DNA of 64,000 nucleotides from Pelecanus crispus (lineage: Eukaryota > Chordata > Aves > Pelecaniformes > Pelecanidae): assembly GCF_030463565.1 (NCBI RefSeq), contig NC_134660.1, positions 3,485,501 to 3,549,500 on the forward strand, read 5' to 3'. Made by a program: the position numbers and the translations under genes. Within the stretch, counting starts at the first letter, position 1. The number at the start of each line of letters is the position of its first letter. Shown in pieces: positions 20,252 to 30,861 of the stretch. The notes under the pieces were generated by a model. It saw only the letters and a program-made list of their open reading frames with translations. It searched no databases and was not told where the DNA came from.

Positions 20252-20910
20252 TAGAAAAACAAACAACTCCCCACCCCCCCCCCCCCCACCCCCATGACAG
20301 AACTGACAAACTTTACAGAGGCAACATTGAGGGGCCAAGCCCCAGCCGTACCAGCCACTGCCCCGCCAGCCACCCCTGCGCCACGAGCCCCGCCACGGGG
20401 CCACCGCGAAGCGGCAGGGCCCGGCCACTCGGTCAGGAGGAGCCCGCTGGTCCCCGAGGCGGCTCGGGCAAAAGCCGCCTGCAGCTTTCCAGGAGGGGTG
20501 GGTTCAGCGGACGGACAGACAGACGATGGCACAGCACCGCTGCCCGGCCCCCGCTTCCCCTGCTCTGGGCAAAGCGCCCGGGGTGGCAAGAGCCGGGGCG
20601 CGGGCAGAGCTGCCAGGCAGCACGAGTGCTGGAGGCGAAGGCACCGGGGTAGAGGGGAACAGGGGATGGAGACAGGCCTGGGGGCAGCACAGGGGACCGC
20701 AGCACGGAGGCCCCGCTGCCCGCCAGGGAAAGTGCTGGGAGACGGGGGCACAGGCGTCTCGAAATAAATTAAGGAAATAACCAGAAAGGCAACGGCGGCG
20801 TGGGGACCACGAGCCCCTATCCCCCTGCTCTGGGGAGCAGCTGGGGACCAGCACAGACCTGCCGCTCACTGCCGGGCCGGCTGCCCTCCCGTCGGGAGCA
20901 CTGCACCAGC

Positions 20911-23900
20911 CTAGCTGTGGAAGGAGCCCACCGGCGGCCGGTGCTGCCAGGGCCCGGCCATGGGGCAGAGCTCCTGGGGCAGCACGGCGGGGTCCAAGGC
21001 AGGGGGGCTGGTGGCTGGCTCCGGGGGCCGGGGTGGCTGCCGGGCGCCCGCAGAGGCGAGGTATGTGTTGAGGAGCTGGGCGATCTCATCCACCTGCGGG
21101 GCAGAGGGGACACGCTGGGTCAGCCCGGGGCACCCAGCAGCCCGCGGGGGGACGGAGGGATGGAGGTATGGCTGCCCCATACCTGGGAGGTCTCGAAGAG
21201 CAGGTCCCGGTCCTCCACGGAGAGGCGGAAGGTGCTGCTGTCAGAGGCGCCGAAGGAGGAGATGCGGCCATAGCAGAAGCTGTCCAAGGGCTCGGGCTCC
21301 CCCGGCTTGTAGAGCGAGACGGCCTTGGCCCCGATGCCCAGCCACAGCCGCTGCGGCCCGGCCCCCACCGGGCTCTGCAGGGAGAGGGGTGTCAGGGCCG
21401 CCCGCTGCCAGGGCTGCCCACCGCCCGCACCCCACCGGGGCCTCACCGCGCGCAGGTCGACGTCGAAGAGCGTGGAGCCGAAGCCAGGCCACTCCCGCAC
21501 CAGCGCCACGTAGGCGGCCATGGCCTCCGGCCGGCCCATGCCCTGCAGCAGCTTCCACTTCTCCACGATGGCGGCCATGGTGCTGGCCCCCTCCTCCCGC
21601 AAGCGGCCCCGCAGGCGCTGGTCCCGTTCCGCCCGCTGCTTGGCCAGCGCTTGGCCCCAGAGCCCGCCGGCCAGCAGCCCCGCGCGCAGCCGGGCCCCCC
21701 GGCACTTGGTGGGGGCCCGGCGGCGGGGGGGCGGCAGGCGGGCGTGCAGCACGTGGGGCGGGAAGAGCTCTTCCAGGCGCGGGAAGGGGGCGTGGGTGGA
21801 GAAGTCGCTGTTGAGGCTCTGCAGGCGCAGTGCCGCCAGTGTCTGCAGCGTCTCCTCCGACGTGGGCACGTAGCCCCGCAGCACCATCTCGTGCGCCTGC
21901 GGGAGGGCGCGGTGAGCTGGCACAGCACGGCCACCAAGGCACGGCCACCCCGGCGTGGCACGGCACGGCCACCCCGGTATGGCTCTCACCTGCTCGAAGA
22001 GGAGGGCGAACTCCAGGCTGTCACGTGGGACATTGTCCGTGTCCAGGAAGCCGTAGTGCTTGAAACAGAGCCGGCACGGCGGGTCCTGCTCCCGATCCTC
22101 CCCAGCCAGGCTGTGGCAGAAGGGACCAGCCCCATCAGTGTGGGGCGAGGCGTCCCCACACCGTCCCCTCCCGGCCGTGGTCCCCCCGGCCCCTCTCCCC
22201 TGTAGGCAGCAGAGTGGGATATTTACTTTTCAAACCTGGTGAGGACATCGGCCAGCAGCGTGGCACTGCCCACGGGCTGCTCCCGCCGCCGGGACTGCTC
22301 GTAGAGCGCAAAGAGGTTGGGGCTCTGGGACAGCCCCAGGCGTGACACCAGCTCCTGGGCCACCTGGGGCGAGACAAAGGCAACCCACGGTGACTGCGCG
22401 TCCCTGGCCGCGGTGCTCAGGGCTGCAAAGGGACACAGACAGGTCATGGCGGGCAAAGGCAAGCGACCCCCGGCCACTCTCCACTGCGGCTCAGCTGGGA
22501 GACCCACAGGAGCCCCTCGCCTCCCATGGCACACCGCCCACCCAGCCCCGCGTGCCAAAACGTCCCGAGCCCCCTGCCTGGTGCGCACGCGGCCCCTCAC
22601 CTCCTCGGCCGTGGTGTGGGAGCTGATGGCCACGCTGCAGGCGGGCGCACCCGGGCAGTGCACGGTGCAGATCATCTCCTGCCGCCGCATCAGCACCAGG
22701 ATCTCCTCCAGGGAGGGCACGCACTCCCGCCCCTTCGTCTTCCCCAGGGCCTCCCGGATGAAGCAGGCATACTTGGCCATCTCCGAGGCGGGGAACCGGC
22801 TCTCCGTCCTGCAAGAGACACCAGGAGGGTCACAGTAGCACTGACCCGACGGGGGCCCCCGCAGCCGGTGAGCTCCCTGCCCGCAGCGGGTGCCCGGCGG
22901 CTCCGCCGGCACTCGCCTGTCCAGGTGGAAGCGCAGGAAGCGCAGGACGGGCAGGGAGGGCAGGAAGGTGCAGCTCATGCAGGTGAGCAGCTGCCAGTAG
23001 TGCAGGTCGCCCTGCCCGCCCGGCGCCGGCGGCTCCGTGGTCTGCTTCACCAGCTGGCAGTAGATCTCATCCACCAGCGGCGGCAGGTCCAGGCAGGTCT
23101 GCAGGATGCCCTGCATCAGCGGCACCGGGTCCCGCTCCAACTCCAGCTGCTGCAGCGAGTTGAAGAGCTTCACGGCCTCATCGCGCAGCGTGGTGTAGCT
23201 GCGGGGGCCAGGGGCTGCGGGACGGGATGGGGGTTAACAGCCATGGGGCTTCCCCGCGTCCCCCCCACGCCAGCAGCCGGGCGCCGTACCCGCACCCGGG
23301 GCCGGACAGAACCCAACCCAGCACCTGCCCGCCCCGCGCAGCGCCCAGCCCTGCCCCGCCATCGCTCCCGCCAGCCTGGGGCGCAGGACCCCTGCCCGCC
23401 CCTCACCGCTTTGGTCCAGGCTGCCGTAGGGGAAGGGCAGCAGGGGAGCGTAGAGGGGGCTGCTGGTGTAGCGCAGTATTGGATTGCAGCGGTAGATCTG
23501 CTCCAGGACCTCGGGGCTGCCGCAGTGCTCCTGGGAGGGCAAAGCGATGGCAGCAGCTGCAGAGGGATTGCCTGGCGGAGCACCTGGCACAAGCCCCCAC
23601 TGCCACCCCAGGGCACGTGAGGCCCCGACCTGTCCCAGCCCTGCTGACGGCTGCAGGTGCAGGCAGCCACGTGCCACAGGCTCACCTCGACGTCGCGCAT
23701 GAGCAGCTGGGTGGGCGTCTGGACGGGTGCTTTGCTGTCGATGACCTTCTGCACCGCGCACACCCAGTGCACGGCCTCGTTCAGATGCTCCGTGTAGAGG
23801 CGGTAGCAATGCTTCCTGCCAAACACCGTCACGCTCCAGTAGCCTGCAAGGGACAGACAGCTCACCCGCTGCCCACCATCACCCTCGCCCCAAGTGCTCC

Positions 23901-26900
23901 CACCCCAGCCGGGCCGGCTCAACGCCCCAGGGCTCGGCATCGCCCCTCCTCTGGGCAACAGAGGCCCCCCAGGGCAACGCAGGGCACGAGGGGCCGCAAA
24001 GGCGCAGCCCGACCAAGGGGTGCAGGACCCTTACCCGTCTCCTTGTAGGTCTGCTTGTCGGGCCAGAGCACGGAGCAGAGGCTGGTGAGCACGAGGGAGC
24101 CCAGCCGCCGGGCCCCCTTCTCGTTGCTGCTGTAGTAGTCCAGGGAGTCAGGCGTCAGCACGAACCAGTACTTCCGAGGCCGGATCCAGTGGGGCTTCAT
24201 GCTGCCCCGCACCTCCCGCTGCAGCCAGCCTGGGAAGGGGAAGCCTCAGCCCCCGCCGCCGGCACCCTCTGCCCCACCGGCTCTCCGGCACAGGGCAGGG
24301 TCTGCCCAGCACCAGCCCAGCCCCTCTGGGACAGGATCCAGCCACAGTCAGGGCATGATCCTGCCAGCCCCAGCTACTCCGGAGGCAGAGGCCCCCGTGC
24401 CCCAGCCCGGCTGTGCCCACCTTTCACGAGAGCGTCAGGGTCATCCTCCACTGGCCCTGGGCCCTTCTCTACGATGAGGCTGCGCATCTCCTCCGCAACG
24501 AGCAGGGACCTGGGGACAACACGGGGCTGAGCCCAGGTGCCCGCAGGTGCCTCCCATGGCCCCCGAGCAAGGAGCCAGCCTGGGGACTGGGGTGAGCCGG
24601 GTCCCGAGAGGCTCGGGGCACCCCACAACCCCACGGTGGGAACGCGGCAGAGCCATCGGGTGCAGATGACCCTGGCTAAAAATAAGCTGTTTGCAGTCAC
24701 AGCCCTGCCAAGGAATTCGGAAAATGAACAACCAGGAAGGAATGTTGGCAGCAGCGTCAGCACTAGGAGGACAGGGAGCGAGCAGGCCCCTGTGTCCCAG
24801 CACCCCATCTCCCCGGGCACACGCTGCCCCGGGGCACGGCCTCCACCGGTGGACATGGGCCGGCAGAGCCTCCCAGCCCGGCAGAGCCTCCTGGCACAGG
24901 AGGAGCCACGCACGGCCCCCGTCGGCTAAGCCTGCGGCTGCCAAGCCATCCGCCATGGCAGAGGGATGGAGACGTGCCTGAGGATGCACCAGGGATGGGG
25001 ACAGAGAGCAGCAGTCCCGGCTCTGCTGTCCTCTGCTCTAGCCGATAGACCGGCATGGCGCGGTGCCGGCCCTATGGGCAGGGTGGTACGGTGCACACCG
25101 CCACCGGTGCATCCTCCCACGGCATGCCAGGCCCCCACCCGCAGCACCACGCGAGGGACGCGACCGGATGCCTGGCAGGCTGGGGGTCACTCACCGCTCC
25201 GAGCCGCTGCTGCCGCAGATGGGCTGGTTGAGGCTCACCTCCAGAGACCCCTGGGGAGAAGGAGACGTCTCAGCCCCACGGTCACCACCTGGCACCCCCA
25301 AACGTCCCCCCAGTGACTGCTCGCCTCCTCGCCAGCCCAGCTACAGGCCCAGAGGGACAGGCTCGCGTCCTGCTGCCACGGTGCAGGGAGCCCCGGTGCC
25401 CCCCACGGCCGCGGCAGGAGCCAGGGCTGCAGCTGGGGCACCCCGGGGGCGCGGGGGCAGCTGCCGGGCGCGCTGGCCGTGTATCCTCAGCTGACCCGGC
25501 AGGCTGAATACCGTGCAGAATTGCACAAGGTCAGTGCTGAGTAATACGCTTACGGCACAAAGTCCCATTGTAATGGGGCTGCTGACTTCCTGCCCGCGGC
25601 GGTGGGACGCGGCACAGGGAAGTCCCTGGCCCCGCAGCGGGACGGGGGCCGGTTCCTTCTCGCGCAGCACAACTTGACATGGACGGTGCTGCTCACGTGA
25701 TGACCCCGGCACACGTGCCAGGACACGAGGCAGGGCCCAGGCACGGGCAGGCACCGGCTTGGGCTGGGCGCCCCAGCAGAGCGGGGTGTGGGGACGCGGC
25801 AGTGCCGGCGGATGCTGCCCCAGGAGATGCGCGGGCACTCCCGCCAGCTGCAGCCCAACAGGGCAGCCGGAGGCGCGACAGGCCAGAGCGTGCCACAAAA
25901 CACCAAAGAAAAAGAGACGGCTGCTAAAAATAGCGCTGGGGAGGGGGGGAGCCGCTGCAGGTACGGCTGCGTCGCGGGGCAGGGCCGGGCGCCACTGACC
26001 CGTGGCATTAAGGGCACCTGTTGCGCAGTGCCGGTGCCCGTGCACGGGGCCAGCTCCTCCAGCAACCGTCCTGCTGCCGAGGCTGCTGTCGGGGAGGGCT
26101 CCACGCGCTCCCGCACAGCTACGGGCACGCAGACAGTGCCCAGCTCCTCAGCCACGGCCTGCAGGAGGAGGCGGCGGCGGCCGGCTCCTTCTCAGGGATA
26201 TAAATAAACGGGAGAGGAGCCACGGCGGCAGGGCCGGGGCAGCTGCTCCCACGCTCCCAGGAAGGGGCGGCCGGTGCTGCGGGTTTCCAAGGACCCCCCG
26301 GCCACGGCGAAGGGCTCCCCAGGGAGCTGGCGTCACGGCTGCCCATGCCAGCCCAGACCTCCGGAGCCAGCGTGGCCCATGGGATGCAGGAAGCCCAAAC
26401 GGCTTCTGCCAGTGCTATGCCCTTGGCACTGCTACCGGTGCCCGGAGGGCCCGGCTCCAGCCCTGCTGCTGTCCCTGCTGCCTGTCATCCCGCGGGGCTG
26501 GCACTGCCGGGGAAGGGGACCCGTGGGATGGCTGGCAGGGGAGGCCCATGGCTGCCCCCAGCCTGGCGCAGCCAGGACAGCCCGGCGGCAGCAGGGCCAT
26601 GCTGCAGACCCCATGGTGGACAGGGGCAGAGGGGCTGCAGCAAGCAGGACCAGGCTGTCACCACCTCCCATGTCCCCTCCGGGCAGGGACATGGCCCCGT
26701 GGCTCTGGGTGCAGGAGGCAGCCAGAAAGGACAGGACGAACCCATGGGAGCCGGGGTTCCCCCCGCCGTCCCACGCTATCAGCCGTCTCCCATGCAGCCC
26801 GGCTGGAGGAAGCGCCGGTTTCCGCCGCTCTGCTTCCCTAAACAGAGGAAGCACCCGGAGCGGGGAGATCCAGGCCTGCTCCCCGCGCCTGGCACGTGCT

Positions 26901-27861
26901 CCTGGGGAGCGTTGTGCCAGGAACAGCCCCGGCCTGCTCCGGCAGGTCTGTGCAGAGCCATGGCTGCTACCGAGGAACCCGTCCCGCGGGGACCCTCTGC
27001 ACCCCGGCCAGCCTGACCTCGGCAGCAGCACAGAGCAGGTATGGCCCCGGTGCAGGATCCGGCACCGCCAGCCCCACGGCTCCTGCCCCGAGGAGCAGGC
27101 AAGGGCAGGGCAGCGCAGGCAGGGCAGCACCCAGCTCCGCTGGCGGCTCTACTGCCCGGCCGGCCTGGCGGCACCCCGGCTTCGGCTGCACCCCAGCACC
27201 CAGCGGGCACCCAGGTCCTGCCACCGCGGCACCAGCGGGAGCCCCACGCCGGGAGCCCCACGCCGGGAGCCCCACGCCGGGAGCCCCACGCCGGGATCCA
27301 GCCGGCAGCGGCCCCCGCAGGCCCCTGCACCCCTCGGCTCTGCCCCGCGGGCTCCGGGACCCCCAGCACCCACCCGGAGGCTGCCCCGGGCCAGCGGCTC
27401 CCCCGCACCCGTCGGGCCGAACCCCCCCGCGCCCCGCGGGGACCCCCCGGCCGGCGGCGGGGACGCGCCAAGGGCAGCCGGGGCGGCGGGACCGGCGGGG
27501 ACGTGCCCGGGCAGGCGACGGCCGCGCTCGCCGGGGCGGCGGGGACCGGGAGGGGGCCGGGGCAGCGCGGCCGAACGCGGGGGCCGGTGCCGGAGGGCCG
27601 CGCCGAGCAGAGCCGGGCAGAGCCGGGCGCAGGAGCCGCGCACCGCCGGTCCCGCCGCGCCGTGCCCAGCCGCGGCTCCGCTGCCCGTCCCGGTGCCGGT
27701 GCCGGCCCCACCTGGTCTCCCTGGGCGCGGAGCTCGAAGGACGCCTCCTCCTCCTCGGCCTCGCCGTCCGCCTCCCGGTCCGCCTCGCCGTAGTCCCGCC
27801 GCAGCAGCGTGAAGCCCTGCCGGCAGCACAGCAGCCACCACAGCCCGCCCGGGAACGGCAT
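20911..27861 (-). CDS. PLEKHH3: PLEKHH3, PH-MyTH4-FERM domain protein
   Basis: Putative membrane/cytoskeleton adaptor of little-known function. Thirteen exons: 27712-27861, 25195-25250, 24421-24509, 24035-24229, 23686-23843, 23407-23530, 22917-23214, 22601-22808, 22227-22363, 21990-22110, 21447-21896, 21183-21374 and 20911-21093. They total 2361 nt, giving 786 aa against about 790 in human. The start MPFPGGLWWLLCC matches the human start. PH domain at about residues 97-200 (KYWFVLTPDSLDYY, RRLGSLVLTSLCSV, GYWSVTVFGRKH). MyTH4 at about 235-400 (NPILRYTSSPLYAPLLP, LHYWQLLTCMSCTF). FERM at about 405-735 (CTVHCPGAPACSVAI, FALYEQ, LFETSQ). Intron 7 uses a GC donor (AG|GCGAGT), required by phase. 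Intron 1 is 2.5 kb; most others are under 300 bp. Confidence 0.96.
27237..27292. repeat. Four-copy 14-nt tandem repeat, PLEKHH3 intron 1
   Basis: Four perfect copies of GGGAGCCCCACGCC lie head to tail. They fall in the CpG island that surrounds PLEKHH3 exon 1. Confidence 0.85.
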
Positions 27862-30336
27862 CGCCCCGCCGGCACCGGACGGGACCGCGACGGGACCGGC
27901 CCGCCCGCCCGCGCCGCGCACCGGCCGCCGCCGCCGCCGGGACCGGCCCCGCCGCCGCCGCCGCCGCCCCGGGCGGGCCGGGCCGGGCGCGTCACCGGCC
28001 CCCGCCAATCGCCGCGCGCGGCCCGGGGCGGAGCCAGCGAGCCCGGGGCGGCGGGGCCGCCGCTTGCGTCATCTGCCGGGCGGGGGCGCGCGCCTAACGG
28101 GGGGAGCGCCGGGGGCGCCGCACGGCCGGGCTGCGGCAGGGCCGGTGCTCCCGGAGCCACCCCCGGTGCGGTGCACCGGGCTGCACCCGGCGTGGGCACC
28201 GACACCGGCACCGGCACCGGCACCGGCACCCCGTGCAGCCCGCAGGCACCGGCCGCAGGCCCCGGGCTGGGCCGAGCGCTCTGGTCCCGGTGGCCCCGGC
28301 GTTTCACCGGCCCTGGCGTCGAGCTGCCCCGCGGCACCGGCGCCATGTGCCGCCCCAGCCCCTCCACGCCGCAGCACCAACGCCCGTCCCGGGAAGGCGG
28401 CTCAGCCCGGTACGGTGCCGAGCCGTGCACCGGAGCCACGTGCCGGCGGGCAGCACCACCGGCTGCCGGCGTGGCCAGGAGGGCACCGTGCTCGGGCAGG
28501 CCTGTCCCACCGGCCCTCGTGGCACTGGGGAAGGGGCTCTCGGCAGGGTCACACCTGGTGCCGCAGCGAAGCGGTGCAGCTCAGCTCGGCCCTGGGCGCT
28601 ACCCGGTGGCAGAGGGTCTGTGGCACCCTCGAGCCATGGGTGCCGTGGCAGCACCCAGGCCCTGGCCCCTCTCCTGGAGCCCCAGAAGGGGTTAAGCACA
28701 TCAGCCTGCGGCTCTGGCTTTGCTACAGCTCTTGGGTCAACACCGTCTCTGGGAGCCCGTGGTGCCGGGATGTGCACACAGGAAGCGCCGGCTGCCAGCT
28801 CTCCTCCCACGCAGCCAGTGCCGGGCCTGTGCCGGGGACTGAGCCCCGGTGCGGGGCCAGCAGGGCAGGCGTGGGCACGGGGCCACCGGGGCAGAGCCCA
28901 CTGGCCACGGTGCGGGACGGAGCCAGTGTGGGGCCGGGCAATGCGGGGGGACGGTGGCACGGCTGTGGGGCAGCCCACGGCATGGCTGTGAGGCCGGTTC
29001 TGGGGCCAACGCCGGCACTACCGTGGGGCCAGCAGAGGAAGGCAGCGGAGCTGCCTGAGGCCGCAGGCTGGGCAGGGAGCGGGGCAGCTACGCTGCCAGG
29101 CCTTGTACTCCCCAAATCTGGCCCTTGCTCCCTGCCGGCAGCAGGGTCGGGGCAGAGGGCAGCAGGGGATGGGGACCCATCACCCTGGCTCTGCGGCTGC
29201 GGCTGCCAAGTCAGCAGTAATTGCATTTCCAGCCCAGCAGTAGGTGAAGGGTCCGGGACGGCTTCTCCCAGCTGGAGCACTGGGCTAATCCCAAGCTGGA
29301 GGCTGGAGGCGAGCGGGAAGCGGCCTCCAGCCCTGGCAGGACCCCGAGGCGCTTCCCTGCACATCCGGCTCTGCTGCAGGGACCCCACGAGCAGCTGTGC
29401 CAGAACCAGGCCCCATCCCGCTTCTGGCACTCTGGAGTGCTTCATCGGCCAGACCCGGTGCCTGGGGCTGCCACACGGCCCCAGGCATTGCCAGCCCGTG
29501 GCCCTGTGCCACGCGGCACGGCGTGGCCCCGGGGGTTGAGGGTGTCGGGGCTGTGCCAGCCCCAGCCGCGGCACCCTGGGCCCGTGGGAGGTGGGAGCCG
29601 CTGGGCCGGGATGTGCCAGGGCAGGGGAGCTCATGGGGGAAGTGAGGATGGGAGAGGAAAGTCCCTCTGGCCCCCCGCTCCGGGAGGGGGTTTCCAGCCA
29701 GAGCCAGGGCAGGTTTTTCACGGGGGGGGCCTCTGCTGTCGCCAGCCCGGGGACTCCCAGCCCCCCCCGGCACCCTGCCCGCGGGGATGGCGTGGGCTCT
29801 GCGTGGGCTCTGCGGCCACCTCGGCCAGGGGCTGGGCTGGATTGGGGGGGTGACCCCTGCTCCTGCCCCCAGCTCCCCCCTCCGGCTGCCCAGCCCGGGC
29901 GGGGGGCACTGCGGGGCTGGGGGTGCCGGGCCCGGGCCGGGACATGCCCCCACCTCACCCCGGAGCCGCCGTGGAGCCGGTGCCGGTCCCTGGGCCGTCG
30001 CCTTCCGCACGCCCCCGCGGAGCCCCCCGCTCCCCGGCCCGGTGCCTCCGTCCCCGCCCGCTCCCCGGCTGCCGGAGCCCCGGCTGGGCGCCCGCCCCGT
30101 GTCCGGGGGAGCCCAGGCAGGGGACCGCGGGGACAGGCAGGGCACAGGCAGGGCACAGGCAGGGCACAGGCAGCGGACGGCAGGAAGCGCGAGGTTCTGC
30201 TGCCGCCTGCAGGCATCCCCCGGCCAGCGCCGGTGGGCACGGGTGGGCGTGGGGCTGCTCCCCGCTCCCCGGCCCAGCAAAACCCCGCCCGGGGCAGCCA
30301 CGGAGACGGCGCTCGCCCAGCGGGGCTCGACCGGGG
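27862..30336. other. PLEKHH3 upstream CpG island and gene-free GC-rich spacer
   Basis: About 27862-28300 is the CpG-rich promoter area of PLEKHH3, with a short ACCGGC hexamer run near 28200-28230. The rest has long open frames only because GC-rich DNA lacks stops; none resembles a known protein or has sensible codon use. Four copies of a GGCACAGGCA-type 10-mer lie at about 30135-30176. Confidence 0.55.
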
Positions 30337-30342
30337 TTTATT
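30337..30342 (-). terminator. CCR10 polyadenylation signal AATAAA
   Basis: Minus-strand AATAAA about 520 nt past the CCR10 stop codon. It would place the minisatellite at 30415-30630 inside the CCR10 3'UTR. Confidence 0.6.
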
Positions 30343-30414
30343 GTGAGGGCGGGAACCGGCTGCCTGCCCGGGCCGTGCAGCCACGCTCCTGAGCTCACCG
30401 GCACGGCGCAGCGC

Positions 30415-30630
30415 CCGCAGCACGCGTGACATTGCATGGTCCCCTGGAGCACGTGTGACATTGCACGGCCCTCCGCAGCGCGCGTGACATCGCACGGTCT
30501 CCCCAGAGCACATGTGGCATCACACGGTCCCCTCAGAGCACACGTGCCATTGCACAGTTCCCTGCAGCATGCGTGCCATTGCACGGCCCCCCCAGAGTAC
30601 ACTTAACATCACAGGGTCCCCCTTGCCCGG
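30415..30630. repeat. Seven-copy ~30-nt minisatellite in CCR10 3'UTR
   Basis: About seven diverged copies of a 29-31-nt unit built on GCACGTGTGACATTGCACGG followed by a C-rich end. Copies differ at several positions, so it is not recent. The core contains E-box-like CACGTG/CATGTG. Confidence 0.8.
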
Positions 30631-30861
30631 TGGCACGCTGGGCAGCAGAGGTGCTTGCAGGGCGCATGGGTGCTGCGGAGCCGTTCTTCCCTCTGCCCAT
30701 GCGTGTACGGGCACCGTGTGGGTTGTCCGGTGCTGTCCCTGCCAGGCCGCTCTGCCGAGGCCCGGGGCAGGCCCGTGCATGAACAAGACTCTCCCTGGGG
30801 AGCCGTGGAGGGGCCGAGCCCCGGGGTGCCTGTCCCTGCCCCGGCCGTGGGCACTGTGTCC

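Larger units (their letters stand above)
18708..20910. other. TUBG1 and PLEKHH3 3'UTRs and the gap between them
   Basis: Convergent gene ends. The TUBG1 3'UTR runs to its AATAAA at 19205-19210 and the PLEKHH3 3'UTR to its minus-strand signal at 20246-20251. About 1 kb between these holds no gene I can support. A long C-rich tract lies at about 20270-20292. Confidence 0.6.

Noticed and set aside
26896-28695. Long open frames on both strands around the PLEKHH3 CpG island
   Set aside because: Composition is Arg/Pro/Gly/Ala only, the pattern of CpG-island DNA. They overlap a real exon on the minus strand and have no family match.
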